Below, piece by piece: positions 1 to 5,628 of a stretch of 6,323 nt of DNA. The number at the start of each line of letters is the position of its first letter. The first letter of the stretch is position 1. Source of the stretch: Aquificaceae bacterium (GTDB lineage: Bacteria > Aquificota > Aquificia > Aquificales > Aquificaceae). The notes beneath the pieces are model-generated. The model was not told the origin of the DNA. It did no database searches and saw only the letters and a program-made list of their open reading frames with translations. Location of the stretch: the NCBI GenBank assembly GCA_015487535.1, contig WFPN01000077.1:1-6323 (forward strand). The letters run 5' to 3'. The position numbers and the translations under genes are program-made.

Positions 1-1
1 A

Positions 2-1114
2 GCCTCGGACATACACATAGAGCCCTTCGAGAAGAAGGTCATAGTCAGGTACAGGGTAGATGGGGTTCTGAGGATATACCATCAGCTCCCGGTGAACATA
101 AAGGACAGCCTGGTAGCGAGGTACAAGATAATGGCAAACCTCGACATAGCCGAGAAGAGGAAGCCCCAGGACGGTAGGATAAGGATAAAGATAGAGAAGA
201 GGAAGATAGACCTGAGGGTATCCACCGTTCCCACCGTTTACGGCGAGAAGGTCGTAATGAGGATCCAGGAGGCCGAAAGGTACCTCAACGTAAAGCTGGA
301 GGACCTCGGCTTCGAGCCAGACGACCTCGAGAAGTTCAGGAGGGCAATATGGAAACCCTGGGGCATGATACTCGTTACTGGTCCAACCGGTTCCGGTAAG
401 ACGACGACCCTCTACTCGGCCCTGATGGAGAGGAACCACCCGGACGTGAACATAATGACAGCCGAGGACCCGGTGGAGGTAGCCATACCCGGGATAAACC
501 AGGTACAGGTGAACGAGAGGATAGGCCTGACCTTCTCGAACGTCCTGAGGGCCTTCCTGAGGCAGGACCCCGACATAATACTCGTGGGTGAGATAAGGGA
601 CTACGAGACCGGGGATATAGCCATAAGGGCGTCTCTGACCGGTCACCTGGTCTTCTCAACCCTGCACACCAACGACGCACCGACGACGGTGACCAGGCTA
701 ACGGATATGGGGATAGAGCCCTTCCTCGTAGGATCTTCCCTAATACTCATAGTAGCCCAGAGGTTGATAAGGAAGCTCTGCCCTAACTGTAAGCAGCCGC
801 ACGACATACCCAAGGAAGCCCTGGTGAGGCTCGGTCTGATAGAGTCCCCCGATGAGGATATAGTGGTGTACAAGGCGAGTGAGAAGGGATGCGAGGTCTG
901 TAACAACACCGGATACAAGGGGAGGACCGCCGTACACGAGATCATGGAGATAGACGAAGAGCTCAGGAAGCTTATCATAAAGGGCGGTACGGCGGACGAT
1001 CTGAGGGACTTGGCCGTAAAAAAAGGTATGAGGACCCTGTACAAGAGCGGATTGATAAAGGTGAAGAAGGGCATAACCTCCCTCGAGGAGATAAACAGAG
1101 TTCTTATGCAATGA
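2..1114 (+). CDS. gspE: Type II secretion / type IV pilus assembly ATPase, GspE/PilB family (5' end missing)
   Basis: Cytoplasmic hexameric ATPase that powers pilus or pseudopilus assembly at the inner membrane. The reading frame is open from base 2 and begins with the family motif ASDIHIEP, so the N-terminal domain lies beyond the left edge; GTG at 92 is an internal Val, not the start. Visible motifs: Walker A GPTGSGKTTT (bases 380-409), Asp box around TAEDPVE, Walker B region LRQDPDIILVGEIRD, His box GHLVFSTLHTNDAP, and a zinc-binding tetracysteine, CPNC (779-790) with CEVC (890-901). KTTTLY after the P-loop and the stretch MGIEPFLV lean to GspE rather than PilB, but the two cannot be separated safely without the N-terminus and genomic context. 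Every Arg codon I read is AGG except one AGA. The stop overlaps the next start as ATGA (1111-1114), which suggests translational coupling. Family certain, subtype uncertain. Confidence 0.95.
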   Translation, partial: ASDIHIEPFEKKVIVRYRVDGVLRIYHQLPVNIKDSLVARYKIMANLDIAEKRKPQDGRIRIKIEKRKIDLRVSTVPTVYGEKVVMRIQEAERYLNVKLEDLGFEPDDLEKFRRAIWKPWGMILVTGPTGSGKTTTLYSALMERNHPDVNIMTAEDPVEVAIPGINQVQVNERIGLTFSNVLRAFLRQDPDIILVGEIRDYETGDIAIRASLTGHLVFSTLHTNDAPTTVTRLTDMGIEPFLVGSSLILIVAQRLIRKLCPNCKQPHDIPKEALVRLGLIESPDEDIVVYKASEKGCEVCNNTGYKGRTAVHEIMEIDEELRKLIIKGGTADDLRDLAVKKGMRTLYKSGLIKVKKGITSLEEINRVLMQ

Positions 1115-1857
1115 GATTTCTCCTTACACTCCTCTTCCTTCCAATCCTGATCTACGCCAAGGAGCTCGAGACCTGTTACAAGGTTTACTTCTGGTTCCTA
1201 CCAGTTGCCGAGAGCTGTGTGCTGTACAGCAAGGAAGGGGGAGAGCTCAGGATAAAGTCCTGGGCAAAGACGGTGGTCGTCGGTAGGCTCGTCAAACCTG
1301 TGAACAGCTGGGGAGAAGCGACCCTTATGGGCCTGAGGCCTAAGAGCTTTTCCCTGTACCAGAGAGAGGGATCTTACATAAGGGATCACCTATACCTCTT
1401 CGACGAGAGGGGGATAGAGTACAGGATAGTGAGGTACAAGAAGGAGGGGCAGATAGTTAAGGAAGGTTTTTTCGAGAGCTCCGTCTATCTCTTTGATCCT
1501 TTCTCCACCTCCTTCCTGGTTTACCTCGACACCCCCAACTTCAAGGGCGGGACTGTTATGATCTTCTACGACGGTAAGGTTCAGAGTGTTGAATACAGGA
1601 CCGAAGGGGAGGAGAGGGTAAGGGTGATGGGCAGGGTTTACGACACGTGGAAGGTCCTTCTGGTACCAAAGATAGACACGAAGGGTATGCTTAAACCCAA
1701 AGGGAAGTGGCATGTTTGGGTAGATAAGAAGACCAACATCCCGGTTATGCTGAAGGTCAGCTTTACCATAGGGAGTGCGAGGGTCTATCTTAAAGATCTC
1801 AGAGGGGATCTGAACCTTTTCAAGGAGGTAAAGGATGAACAGGCTAAGCTATTTTAA
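1111..1857 (+). CDS. Exported DUF3108-like protein
   Basis: Function unknown. The 248-residue product begins with a typical signal peptide: basic Arg2, hydrophobic stretch at about 3-15, and a likely cleavage after Ala16 (IYA-KE). The mature part is rich in alternating hydrophobic/polar segments typical of beta strands and resembles DUF3108 proteins: an early YKVYFWFLPVAES segment, the central FDPFSTSFLVYL segment, and a late VWVDKKTNIPVML strand pair. That assignment is from pattern recognition only. There are just two cysteines, Cys22 and Cys36, both in the mature part near its N-terminus, so a disulfide is possible after export. There is no lipobox, so it is probably periplasmic. The start ATG overlaps the stop of the secretion ATPase by 4 bp, and the 3' end overlaps the TPR gene by 23 bp. 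The context suggests a role near a secretion or pilus machine, but this is inference. Confidence 0.85.
   Translation: MRFLLTLLFLPILIYAKELETCYKVYFWFLPVAESCVLYSKEGGELRIKSWAKTVVVGRLVKPVNSWGEATLMGLRPKSFSLYQREGSYIRDHLYLFDERGIEYRIVRYKKEGQIVKEGFFESSVYLFDPFSTSFLVYLDTPNFKGGTVMIFYDGKVQSVEYRTEGEERVRVMGRVYDTWKVLLVPKIDTKGMLKPKGKWHVWVDKKTNIPVMLKVSFTIGSARVYLKDLRGDLNLFKEVKDEQAKLF
1822..1828 (+). promoter_or_regulatory. Strong Shine-Dalgarno inside a coding region, for the TPR gene
   Basis: The sequence aaggagg lies within the last codons of the DUF3108-like gene, six bases before ATG 1835. It fixes the TPR start and shows that the 23-bp gene overlap is real and not a start-calling error. Confidence 0.8.
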
Positions 1858-2155
1858 GGAGCTCCTCAAGAAAGCTCCAGAGAACCCTATGGTCCACTAC
1901 TCCCTGGCCCAGGAGTACTACAAGGTTAAGGATTACGAGAACGCCATAAGGCACATAGAGGAGTACCTCAGGAGACAGGAGGATGAAGGTGCGGTTTACA
2001 GGCTCCTAGCGAAGTGTTACGAGGAGCTCGGAGAGTTCAGCAAGGCCGTTGAGGTGCTGGAAAAGGGTATAGAGCAGGCCCTCAAGTACAACCATCCGAG
2101 CATGGCTGAGGAGTACAGGCAGTGGATAGAGGAGCTCAGGAGCATGAGCTTCTAA
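1835..2155 (+). CDS. Small tetratricopeptide-repeat protein
   Basis: A 106-residue, probably cytoplasmic protein with no signal peptide, made almost entirely of helical repeats. A first helix (about 3-14) is followed by TPR 1 at about 18-50 (HYSLAQEYYKVKDYENAI) and TPR 2 at about 52-84 (YRLLAKCYEELGEFSKAVEV). Both show the usual small and aromatic positions W/L-G/A-Y-A. A last helix around 88-103 probably caps the stack. TPR domains bind other proteins; the partner is unknown. The ATG at 1835 is well supported by a strong Shine-Dalgarno, aaggagg at 1822-1828, six bases upstream and lying inside the end of the preceding gene. It is the last gene of the + strand operon, and its TAA overlaps the stop of the convergent ktrA. 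A role as adaptor for the secretion ATPase or DUF3108 protein is only suggested by position. Confidence 0.88.
   Translation: MNRLSYFKELLKKAPENPMVHYSLAQEYYKVKDYENAIRHIEEYLRRQEDEGAVYRLLAKCYEELGEFSKAVEVLEKGIEQALKYNHPSMAEEYRQWIEELRSMSF
2152..2155. other. Overlapping stop codons of convergent operons
   Basis: The four bases ctaa hold TAA of the TPR gene (2153-2155, + strand) and TAG of ktrA (2154-2152, - strand). No spacer, hairpin or T run lies between the two operons, so each transcript must end inside the other gene. Confidence 0.9.
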
Positions 2156-2799
2156 TCGGATAGTGCGGTAACCTTCTCCTCGCTACCCAAGACGAGGAGC
2201 ACATCGCCCTCCTGAACCCTGTCCTTAGCCGAGGGATTTACTATCACGTCGTCCCCCCTCTTTATGGCGAGCACCGTTATGCCGTACTTTTTCCTCAGAT
2301 CGAGATCCTTAAGGGTCTTCCCAGTGATCTTATCGGGGGCCCTTATCTCGAAGATGCTGTACCCCGGTGCAAAGGGTATCTCCTCGAGCATACCGCCTAT
2401 GAGAAGCGAACGGGCGAGCTTTACACCCATCTCCATCTCCGGGTAAACTACCCTCTTCACCCCGAGCCTCCTCAAGACCTCCCCATGTAGAGGATTTATC
2501 GCCTTTGCCACTATATCTTTGATTCCCTTCCCCAAAAGGATAACGGTAACGAGTATGCTCGCCTCTATGTTCACCCCTATGCTTATAACAACCGTGTCGG
2601 CCGTAAATATTCCGGACTCCTCAAGAGCCTTCTCGTCGAGGGCGTCGGCTATGTAGGCGTGGGTTACCAGGTCGCTCACACGCCTAACCTTGTCCGGATC
2701 CTTATCGACCGCTATCACCTCGGCCCCCGACTCCGCCAGCGTCTTGGCAACGTGGTAGCCGAACCTCCCCAGACCTATCACGCCGAACACCTTTTTCAT
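2152..2799 (-). CDS. ktrA: Potassium uptake regulatory subunit KtrA (TrkA family, single RCK unit)
   Basis: Cytoplasmic gating ring subunit that binds nucleotide and controls the K+ channel-like partner KtrB. The 215-residue length matches KtrA (one RCK_N plus one RCK_C) and not the doubled TrkA of E. coli (about 458 residues). The N-terminal Rossmann fold shows GLGRFG at residues 9-14 and the ribose-binding acid Asp32 at the end of beta 2 (VIAVDKD). The RCK_N domain spans about 4-125, and the C-terminal RCK_C domain about 137-213 (GKTLKDLDLRKKYGITVLAIKR, then GDVLLVLGSEEKV). The ATG overlaps the TGA of ktrB by 4 bp, and GAGG (2811-2808 on the - strand) lies eight bases upstream, so translation is coupled. 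Its TAG overlaps the TAA of the TPR gene on the opposite strand. The alternative name trkA is equally used for this family. Confidence 0.95.
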   Translation of the reverse strand: MKKVFGVIGLGRFGYHVAKTLAESGAEVIAVDKDPDKVRRVSDLVTHAYIADALDEKALEESGIFTADTVVISIGVNIEASILVTVILLGKGIKDIVAKAINPLHGEVLRRLGVKRVVYPEMEMGVKLARSLLIGGMLEEIPFAPGYSIFEIRAPDKITGKTLKDLDLRKKYGITVLAIKRGDDVIVNPSAKDRVQEGDVLLVLGSEEKVTALSD

Positions 2800-4133
2800 A
2801 ACAGCAACCTCGCCTCCGGATGTCTAACCCTCGGCTCCCTCTCCCTACCTATCATAGCAATGGCGAAGCTCAGTATCCCCACCCTTCCGACCACCATGGT
2901 GAGCACTATTAATAGCTTCCCGAGGGACGAGAACCCGGCACAGAAGCTCAGTCCCTCCTCCGATCCGAGGGATAGACCTGTGGTTGAAAAGGCGGACACA
3001 ACCTCGAAGACGGTACCCAGGAAGTCCTTCTCCTCTACCCTGTCTATTATGAGGTTTACGAAGGATATGTAGGTGAACGAGAGGGTTATTATAACCATCG
3101 CCCTGTGTATCTGATGAGATGGGATGCTCCTCTTGAAGACGACCACCTCGGAAACACCCCTTATGTAGGAGAATATGGAGAGGAGCATTACGGCGAGCGT
3201 TGTTGTCTTTACACCTCCGCCCGTCCCACCCGGGGATGCCCCCGCGAACATCAGAAGGATCAGCAGGAAGAGGGTGGACTCCGAGAGACTTCCTAGATCC
3301 ACGGTGCTGAATCCGGCGGTCCTCGAAGACACACTTAAGAAGAATGTGGAGAGGAGCCTCTCTTTCCAGCTTAGGGACCACACTCCTCCGTAATGGAAGA
3401 GCTCGGTAAGGAGCAGGGCCAACCACCCGCCGGCTATAAAGAAGACGGTCGCGGTGAGGACCAGTTTGGTATGGGTGGAGAGCCTGTTTATATCACCCTT
3501 TAGGTAAAGGTAAAGCTCGTTTATAACAAAGAAACCGAGACCCCCCGTAACTATCAGCGTGCAGATGACTAGGTTGAAAAACAGATCTCCCCTGAAGTCT
3601 ATGAGGCTGTTAGAGAAAGTAGAGAACCCGGCGTTGTTGAAGGCGGAGACCGAGTGAAAGAGCGATATGAAGGCTGCCTCCTTTGGAGGGTACCTACCGC
3701 TCAGGTCCAGAAGCAGGAGCAGGAAACCGAGGAACTCGGCCACGAAGACGAAGAGTATCACCCTCCTTAGGAAACGCACGAGCCCATACACACCCGGGTA
3801 GTTCAGAGCCTCGGAAAGTATCAGCCTCTCCTTCAGGCCTATCCTCCTCCCCAAGGTTACTAGGAAGAAGGTGGTCAGGGTCATGTAACCCAGCCCGCCT
3901 ATCTGTATCAGGAGAAGTACGAGAGCCTGGCCCAGAAACGTCAGGTCCTTCCCTGTGTCGAGAACGGTGAGCCCCGTGACGGTTACCGCCGAAGTGACTG
4001 TAAAGAGGGCGTCCACCCAGCCCGCTGGCTCCTTTGTGGTGGGAAGAGTTTTGAAGAGGAGCGTCCCTGCGGCGATCAAGCCAAGGTAGGAGAGAAGTAT
4101 GATCCTCGGGGGGCTTAGGTTAATACGCTTCAC
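2796..4133 (-). CDS. ktrB: Potassium uptake membrane subunit KtrB (TrkH family)
   Basis: Integral membrane K+ transporter of the Trk/Ktr/HKT superfamily, 445 residues, working with the RCK protein encoded directly downstream. All four pore-loop repeats are visible with their selectivity-filter glycines: TVTGL at 51-55, NNAGF at 166-170, RTAGF at 271-275 and STTGL at 383-387. Each is preceded by a pore helix (for example FTVTSAV, LFHSVSAF, FFLSVSS, FEVVSAF). The Gly-rich GGTGGGVKTTT at 302-312 lies in the third repeat after the filter, the region where this family has its intramembrane gating loop. Length and a partner with a single RCK unit favour KtrB over TrkH. The start is GTG at 4133-4131, giving the conventional short N-terminus; no good Shine-Dalgarno precedes it. 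The gene is divergent from the exonuclease gene and first of a two-gene operon. Confidence 0.95.
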   Translation of the reverse strand: MKRINLSPPRIILLSYLGLIAAGTLLFKTLPTTKEPAGWVDALFTVTSAVTVTGLTVLDTGKDLTFLGQALVLLLIQIGGLGYMTLTTFFLVTLGRRIGLKERLILSEALNYPGVYGLVRFLRRVILFVFVAEFLGFLLLLLDLSGRYPPKEAAFISLFHSVSAFNNAGFSTFSNSLIDFRGDLFFNLVICTLIVTGGLGFFVINELYLYLKGDINRLSTHTKLVLTATVFFIAGGWLALLLTELFHYGGVWSLSWKERLLSTFFLSVSSRTAGFSTVDLGSLSESTLFLLILLMFAGASPGGTGGGVKTTTLAVMLLSIFSYIRGVSEVVVFKRSIPSHQIHRAMVIITLSFTYISFVNLIIDRVEEKDFLGTVFEVVSAFSTTGLSLGSEEGLSFCAGFSSLGKLLIVLTMVVGRVGILSFAIAMIGREREPRVRHPEARLLL

Positions 4134-4139
4134 CCCACA

Positions 4140-4151
4140 GAATTATAATTC
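4140..4151. promoter_or_regulatory. Divergent promoter region: palindrome with a -10 box on each strand
   Basis: The 12-bp sequence gaattataattc is a perfect palindrome in the 36-bp gap between ktrB and the exonuclease gene. It holds TATAAT on the + strand (4144-4149) and TATAAT on the - strand (4147-4142). For the + direction a weak -35 candidate, ttaata (4120-4125, 18-bp spacer), lies inside ktrB, and aggga/aggg (4157-4164) gives a Shine-Dalgarno five bases before ATG 4170. For the - direction no -35 is evident, and the expected RNA start falls only a base or two before the ktrB GTG. It could instead or also be an operator for a dimeric regulator. Confidence 0.5.
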
Positions 4152-4169
4152 TTCCTAGGGAGGGTAGAG

Positions 4170-4895
4170 ATGGGATCCTACACCTTGGTCTTCGATATAG
4201 AGACGGTCCCCACAGACGAGGAGAAGCTCTCTAAAGAGGAGCTTGAGTACCTCTTCAGGAGGGCGGAGAACGAGGAGAAGGAGGAGAGGATCAGGAACAT
4301 GATGGGGCTGTGGGCCTTCACGGCCCATCTGGTCAGCTTAGGTCTGTTCACGCCAGAACTGAACAGGGCTCTCATACTCTACGTGGGGGATGAAACTGGC
4401 GAGGAAAAAGTAGAGATAGAAGGGGTTCAGGTCAGGCTCAGGTCCTTCCCCGTATCCGAAGGGCTGGAAGAGGCGGAGAGGAAGATACTCAGGGAGTTCT
4501 GGGAGCTCCTCTCAAGAGGAAACATCGGAAGGCTCGTCAGCTTCAACGGGAGGGGTTTCGACTCACACTTTCTCATGCTAAAGTCCCTCATGCTCGGTGT
4601 GAAGGCTACGAGAGATCTCATGGGGAAGAGATACGATTACAACAACCATCTAGACATACTGGACATCCTGTCCTTCCACGGGGTGGGAAGGCTCTACTCT
4701 TTAGACTTCCTGTGCAGGAGACTAGGTATAGACACTCCCAAGGAGTTCATGAGGGCGGAGGAGGTGAAAGAAAGGTTCGATGAAGGTAGGTACAGGGACA
4801 TAGCCCTATACAACTTCTACGATGTGCTTGCGATCAGCAGGCTGTACGAGAGGCTGATGGAAACCCTCGGCGACGCCTTGGGTTTGAACCCCTGA
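4170..4895 (+). CDS. Predicted 3'-5' exonuclease, PolB-like DEDDy family (PF10108 type)
   Basis: Likely a metal-dependent 3'-5' DNA or RNA exonuclease acting alone in the cytoplasm; the physiological substrate is unknown. The 241-residue product has a full DEDDy set: Exo I DIET with Asp9 and Glu11, Exo II FNGRGFD with Asp131, and Exo III YNFYD with Tyr214 and Asp218. The segment KRYDYNNHLDILDILSF (about 152-168) is also typical of the stand-alone exonuclease family related to the proofreading domain of PolB. No polymerase domain follows, so it is not a truncated polymerase. An acidic and Lys/Glu-rich helix at about 16-42 precedes the core. The ATG at 4170 has a good Shine-Dalgarno (4157-4164), and the first motif begins eight residues in, as expected. 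It is transcribed divergently from ktrB; the next gene is a tRNA, so no operon partner reveals its role. Confidence 0.85.
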   Translation: MGSYTLVFDIETVPTDEEKLSKEELEYLFRRAENEEKEERIRNMMGLWAFTAHLVSLGLFTPELNRALILYVGDETGEEKVEIEGVQVRLRSFPVSEGLEEAERKILREFWELLSRGNIGRLVSFNGRGFDSHFLMLKSLMLGVKATRDLMGKRYDYNNHLDILDILSFHGVGRLYSLDFLCRRLGIDTPKEFMRAEEVKERFDEGRYRDIALYNFYDVLAISRLYERLMETLGDALGLNP

Positions 4896-4906
4896 GGGAT
4901 TATAAT
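4878..4906 (+). promoter_or_regulatory. Probable tRNA-Ser promoter
   Basis: A consensus TATAAT at 4901-4906 lies 17 bp downstream of ttgggt (4878-4883), a weak -35 that is still inside the exonuclease gene. The predicted RNA start near 4913 gives a leader of about 10 nt before the mature tRNA 5' end at 4924. Confidence 0.5.
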
Positions 4907-4916
4907 TATTAATCCC
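4896..4916. repeat. Inverted repeat right after the exonuclease stop codon
   Basis: Arms gggatta (4896-4902) and taatccc (4910-4916) are perfect complements around a 7-base AT-only loop. It starts one base after the TGA of the exonuclease gene and contains the -10 box of the tRNA promoter. There is no T run after it, so it is not a standard intrinsic terminator. It may be an operator, a weak 3' hairpin protecting the upstream mRNA, or chance in an AT-rich gap. Confidence 0.45.
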
Positions 4917-4923
4917 TACCGCA

Positions 4924-5015
4924 GGAAGGGTGGCCGAGCGGACGAAGGCGCGGCGCTGGAAACGCCGTGTACCCGGCTTCGGGTACCGAGGGTTCGAATC
5001 CCTCCCCTTCCGCCA
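4924..5015 (+). tRNA. tRNA-Ser (anticodon GGA)
   Basis: Class II tRNA that reads UCC and UCU serine codons. The full cloverleaf can be drawn: acceptor stem ggaaggg (4924-4930) with cccttcc (5005-5011), D stem gcc (4933-4935) with ggc (4947-4949), anticodon stem cggcg (4951-4955) with cgccg (4963-4967), anticodon GGA at 4958-4960 in loop ctggaaa. The long variable arm has a 7-bp stem, gtacccg (4969-4975) with cgggtac (4980-4986), as expected for Ser. The T arm gaggg/ccctc encloses ttcgaat (4993-4999). The discriminator is G5012, the known serine identity base in bacteria, and CCA (5013-5015) is encoded. All stems are free of mismatches and rich in G-C. Confidence 0.97.
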
Positions 5016-5023
5016 TTATCCCT

Positions 5024-5029
5024 TATAAT
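5024..5029 (+). promoter_or_regulatory. Possible -10 box for the DUF2892-ruvX-mltG cluster
   Basis: A consensus TATAAT sits 9 bases after the tRNA CCA end and 24 bases before ATG 5054. No convincing -35 is seen (it would fall in the tRNA T arm), so the cluster may instead be transcribed together with the tRNA. Confidence 0.35.
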
Positions 5030-5053
5030 CCATATATAAAGGAGGGAAGAGCC

Positions 5054-5248
5054 ATGGAGAAGAATATGGCATCCTGGGACAGGATAGTGAGGATAGTCCT
5101 CGCTGTGATCTTTCTCTATCTGGCCTACCAGAACGGCGGTGCCTGGTGGATACTGGGGATAGTAGGGATAATATTCATAATAACCTCGGTAGTAGGTTTC
5201 TGCCCCTTGTACAAGGTGGTAGGTTTCAAGACGCTGAAAGAGGCTTGA
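5054..5248 (+). CDS. Small DUF2892-type inner membrane protein
   Basis: A 64-residue protein of unknown function with two predicted membrane helices at about 10-26 (RIVRIVLAVIFLYLAYQ) and 29-48 (GAWWILGIVGIIFIITSVV). They are joined by a tight NGG turn and followed by GFCPLYKVVGF at 48-58. This GxCPLY ending after helix 2, with a single Cys50, is the recognisable hallmark of the DUF2892 / YgaP-like membrane family. The start is ATG 5054: a strong Shine-Dalgarno aaggagg (5039-5045) stands eight bases before it. An open frame continues upstream but runs through the tRNA, so longer starts are not credible. The stop overlaps the ruvX start as TTGA (5245-5248). DUF2892 domains often accompany sulfur-handling rhodaneses, but nothing of that kind is in this window. 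Confidence 0.88.
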   Translation: MEKNMASWDRIVRIVLAVIFLYLAYQNGGAWWILGIVGIIFIITSVVGFCPLYKVVGFKTLKEA

Positions 5249-5628
5249 AGGTACTGTCCATAGACTACGGGGGAAGGAGGATAGGCGTAGCCGTAGGGGA
5301 CACGGAGTTAGGTATAGCCGTTCCCAAATGCGTAATAAAGAACGATAAGCGCGTACTCGAGCGTATTAAATCTCTAATAGAGGAGAGCAATGTGGGGAAG
5401 GTTGTCGTTGGCCTACCCCTGACCCCTTCGGGAAAGGAGGGCCAGAGGGCGAGGGAGGTAAGGGAGTTCGTAAAAAAGCTCAGGGAAAGGCTCCCCGATC
5501 TCGAGGTGGTTCTCTGGGACGAGCGCTACACTACCCAGGAAGCCCTCAGGAGGGTTGGTAAGCATCGGGAGGATCTGGACGCCGTTGCCGCCCAGATAAT
5601 ACTCGAAGAGTACCTGCAAAGCTTATGA
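5245..5628 (+). CDS. ruvX: RuvX/YqgF family nuclease, pre-16S rRNA processing, TTG start
   Basis: RNase H-fold protein, 127 residues. Bacterial YqgF/RuvX proteins are linked to maturation of the 16S rRNA 5' end and are also called putative Holliday junction resolvases. Visible motifs: SIDYGGRRIGVA with Asp7 of the first catalytic strand, VVVGLPLTPSGKEGQRA in the middle, WDERYTT with Glu93, and the closing EDLDAVAAQIILEEYL with Asp112 as the third acidic residue. All the expected acidic positions are present. The start is taken as TTG 5245, which gives the usual short N-terminus (xKVLSIDYG). An earlier GTG at 5146 would add 33 residues without family resemblance that lie inside the upstream gene. 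TTG overlaps the preceding TGA, with gaaagagg just upstream, pointing to coupled reinitiation. The stop overlaps mltG as ATGA. RuvX next to MltG also occurs elsewhere, for instance in Bacillus subtilis (yrrK-yrrL). Confidence 0.93.
   Translation: MKVLSIDYGGRRIGVAVGDTELGIAVPKCVIKNDKRVLERIKSLIEESNVGKVVVGLPLTPSGKEGQRAREVREFVKKLRERLPDLEVVLWDERYTTQEALRRVGKHREDLDAVAAQIILEEYLQSL

Noticed and set aside
92..94. GTG as the start of the secretion ATPase gene
   Set aside because: The frame is open back to base 2 and those 30 codons encode the conserved ASDIHIEP motif, so this is an internal Val.
375..1111. Open frames on the - strand opposite the secretion ATPase gene (375-680, 643-1074, 740-1111)
   Set aside because: They are low-complexity or lack any family resemblance, and lie wholly opposite a clearly conserved protein; they arise from its codon bias.
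2659..3970. Open frames of 60-190 codons overlapping ktrA and ktrB in other frames on both strands (for example 2659-3072 and 3683-3970 +, 2845-3426 -)
   Set aside because: The KtrB and KtrA motifs are unbroken over the whole stretch; the alternative products are Arg/Pro/Ser-rich without recognisable domains.
4896..4916. Inverted repeat as an intrinsic terminator
   Set aside because: The arms are followed by taccgc rather than a T run, and the stem is AT-rich in its inner part.
4967..5053. Longer N-terminus for the DUF2892-type protein
   Set aside because: It would translate through the tRNA-Ser variable and T arms; ATG 5054 has a strong Shine-Dalgarno and gives the normal family length.
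4924..5053. tRNA-Ser as an integration site for a mobile element
   Set aside because: No integrase, repeated tRNA 3' end or foreign-looking genes follow; the next genes are housekeeping.
5146..5244. Longer N-terminus for RuvX starting at GTG 5146
   Set aside because: The extra residues show no family resemblance and overlap the conserved membrane protein in another frame.
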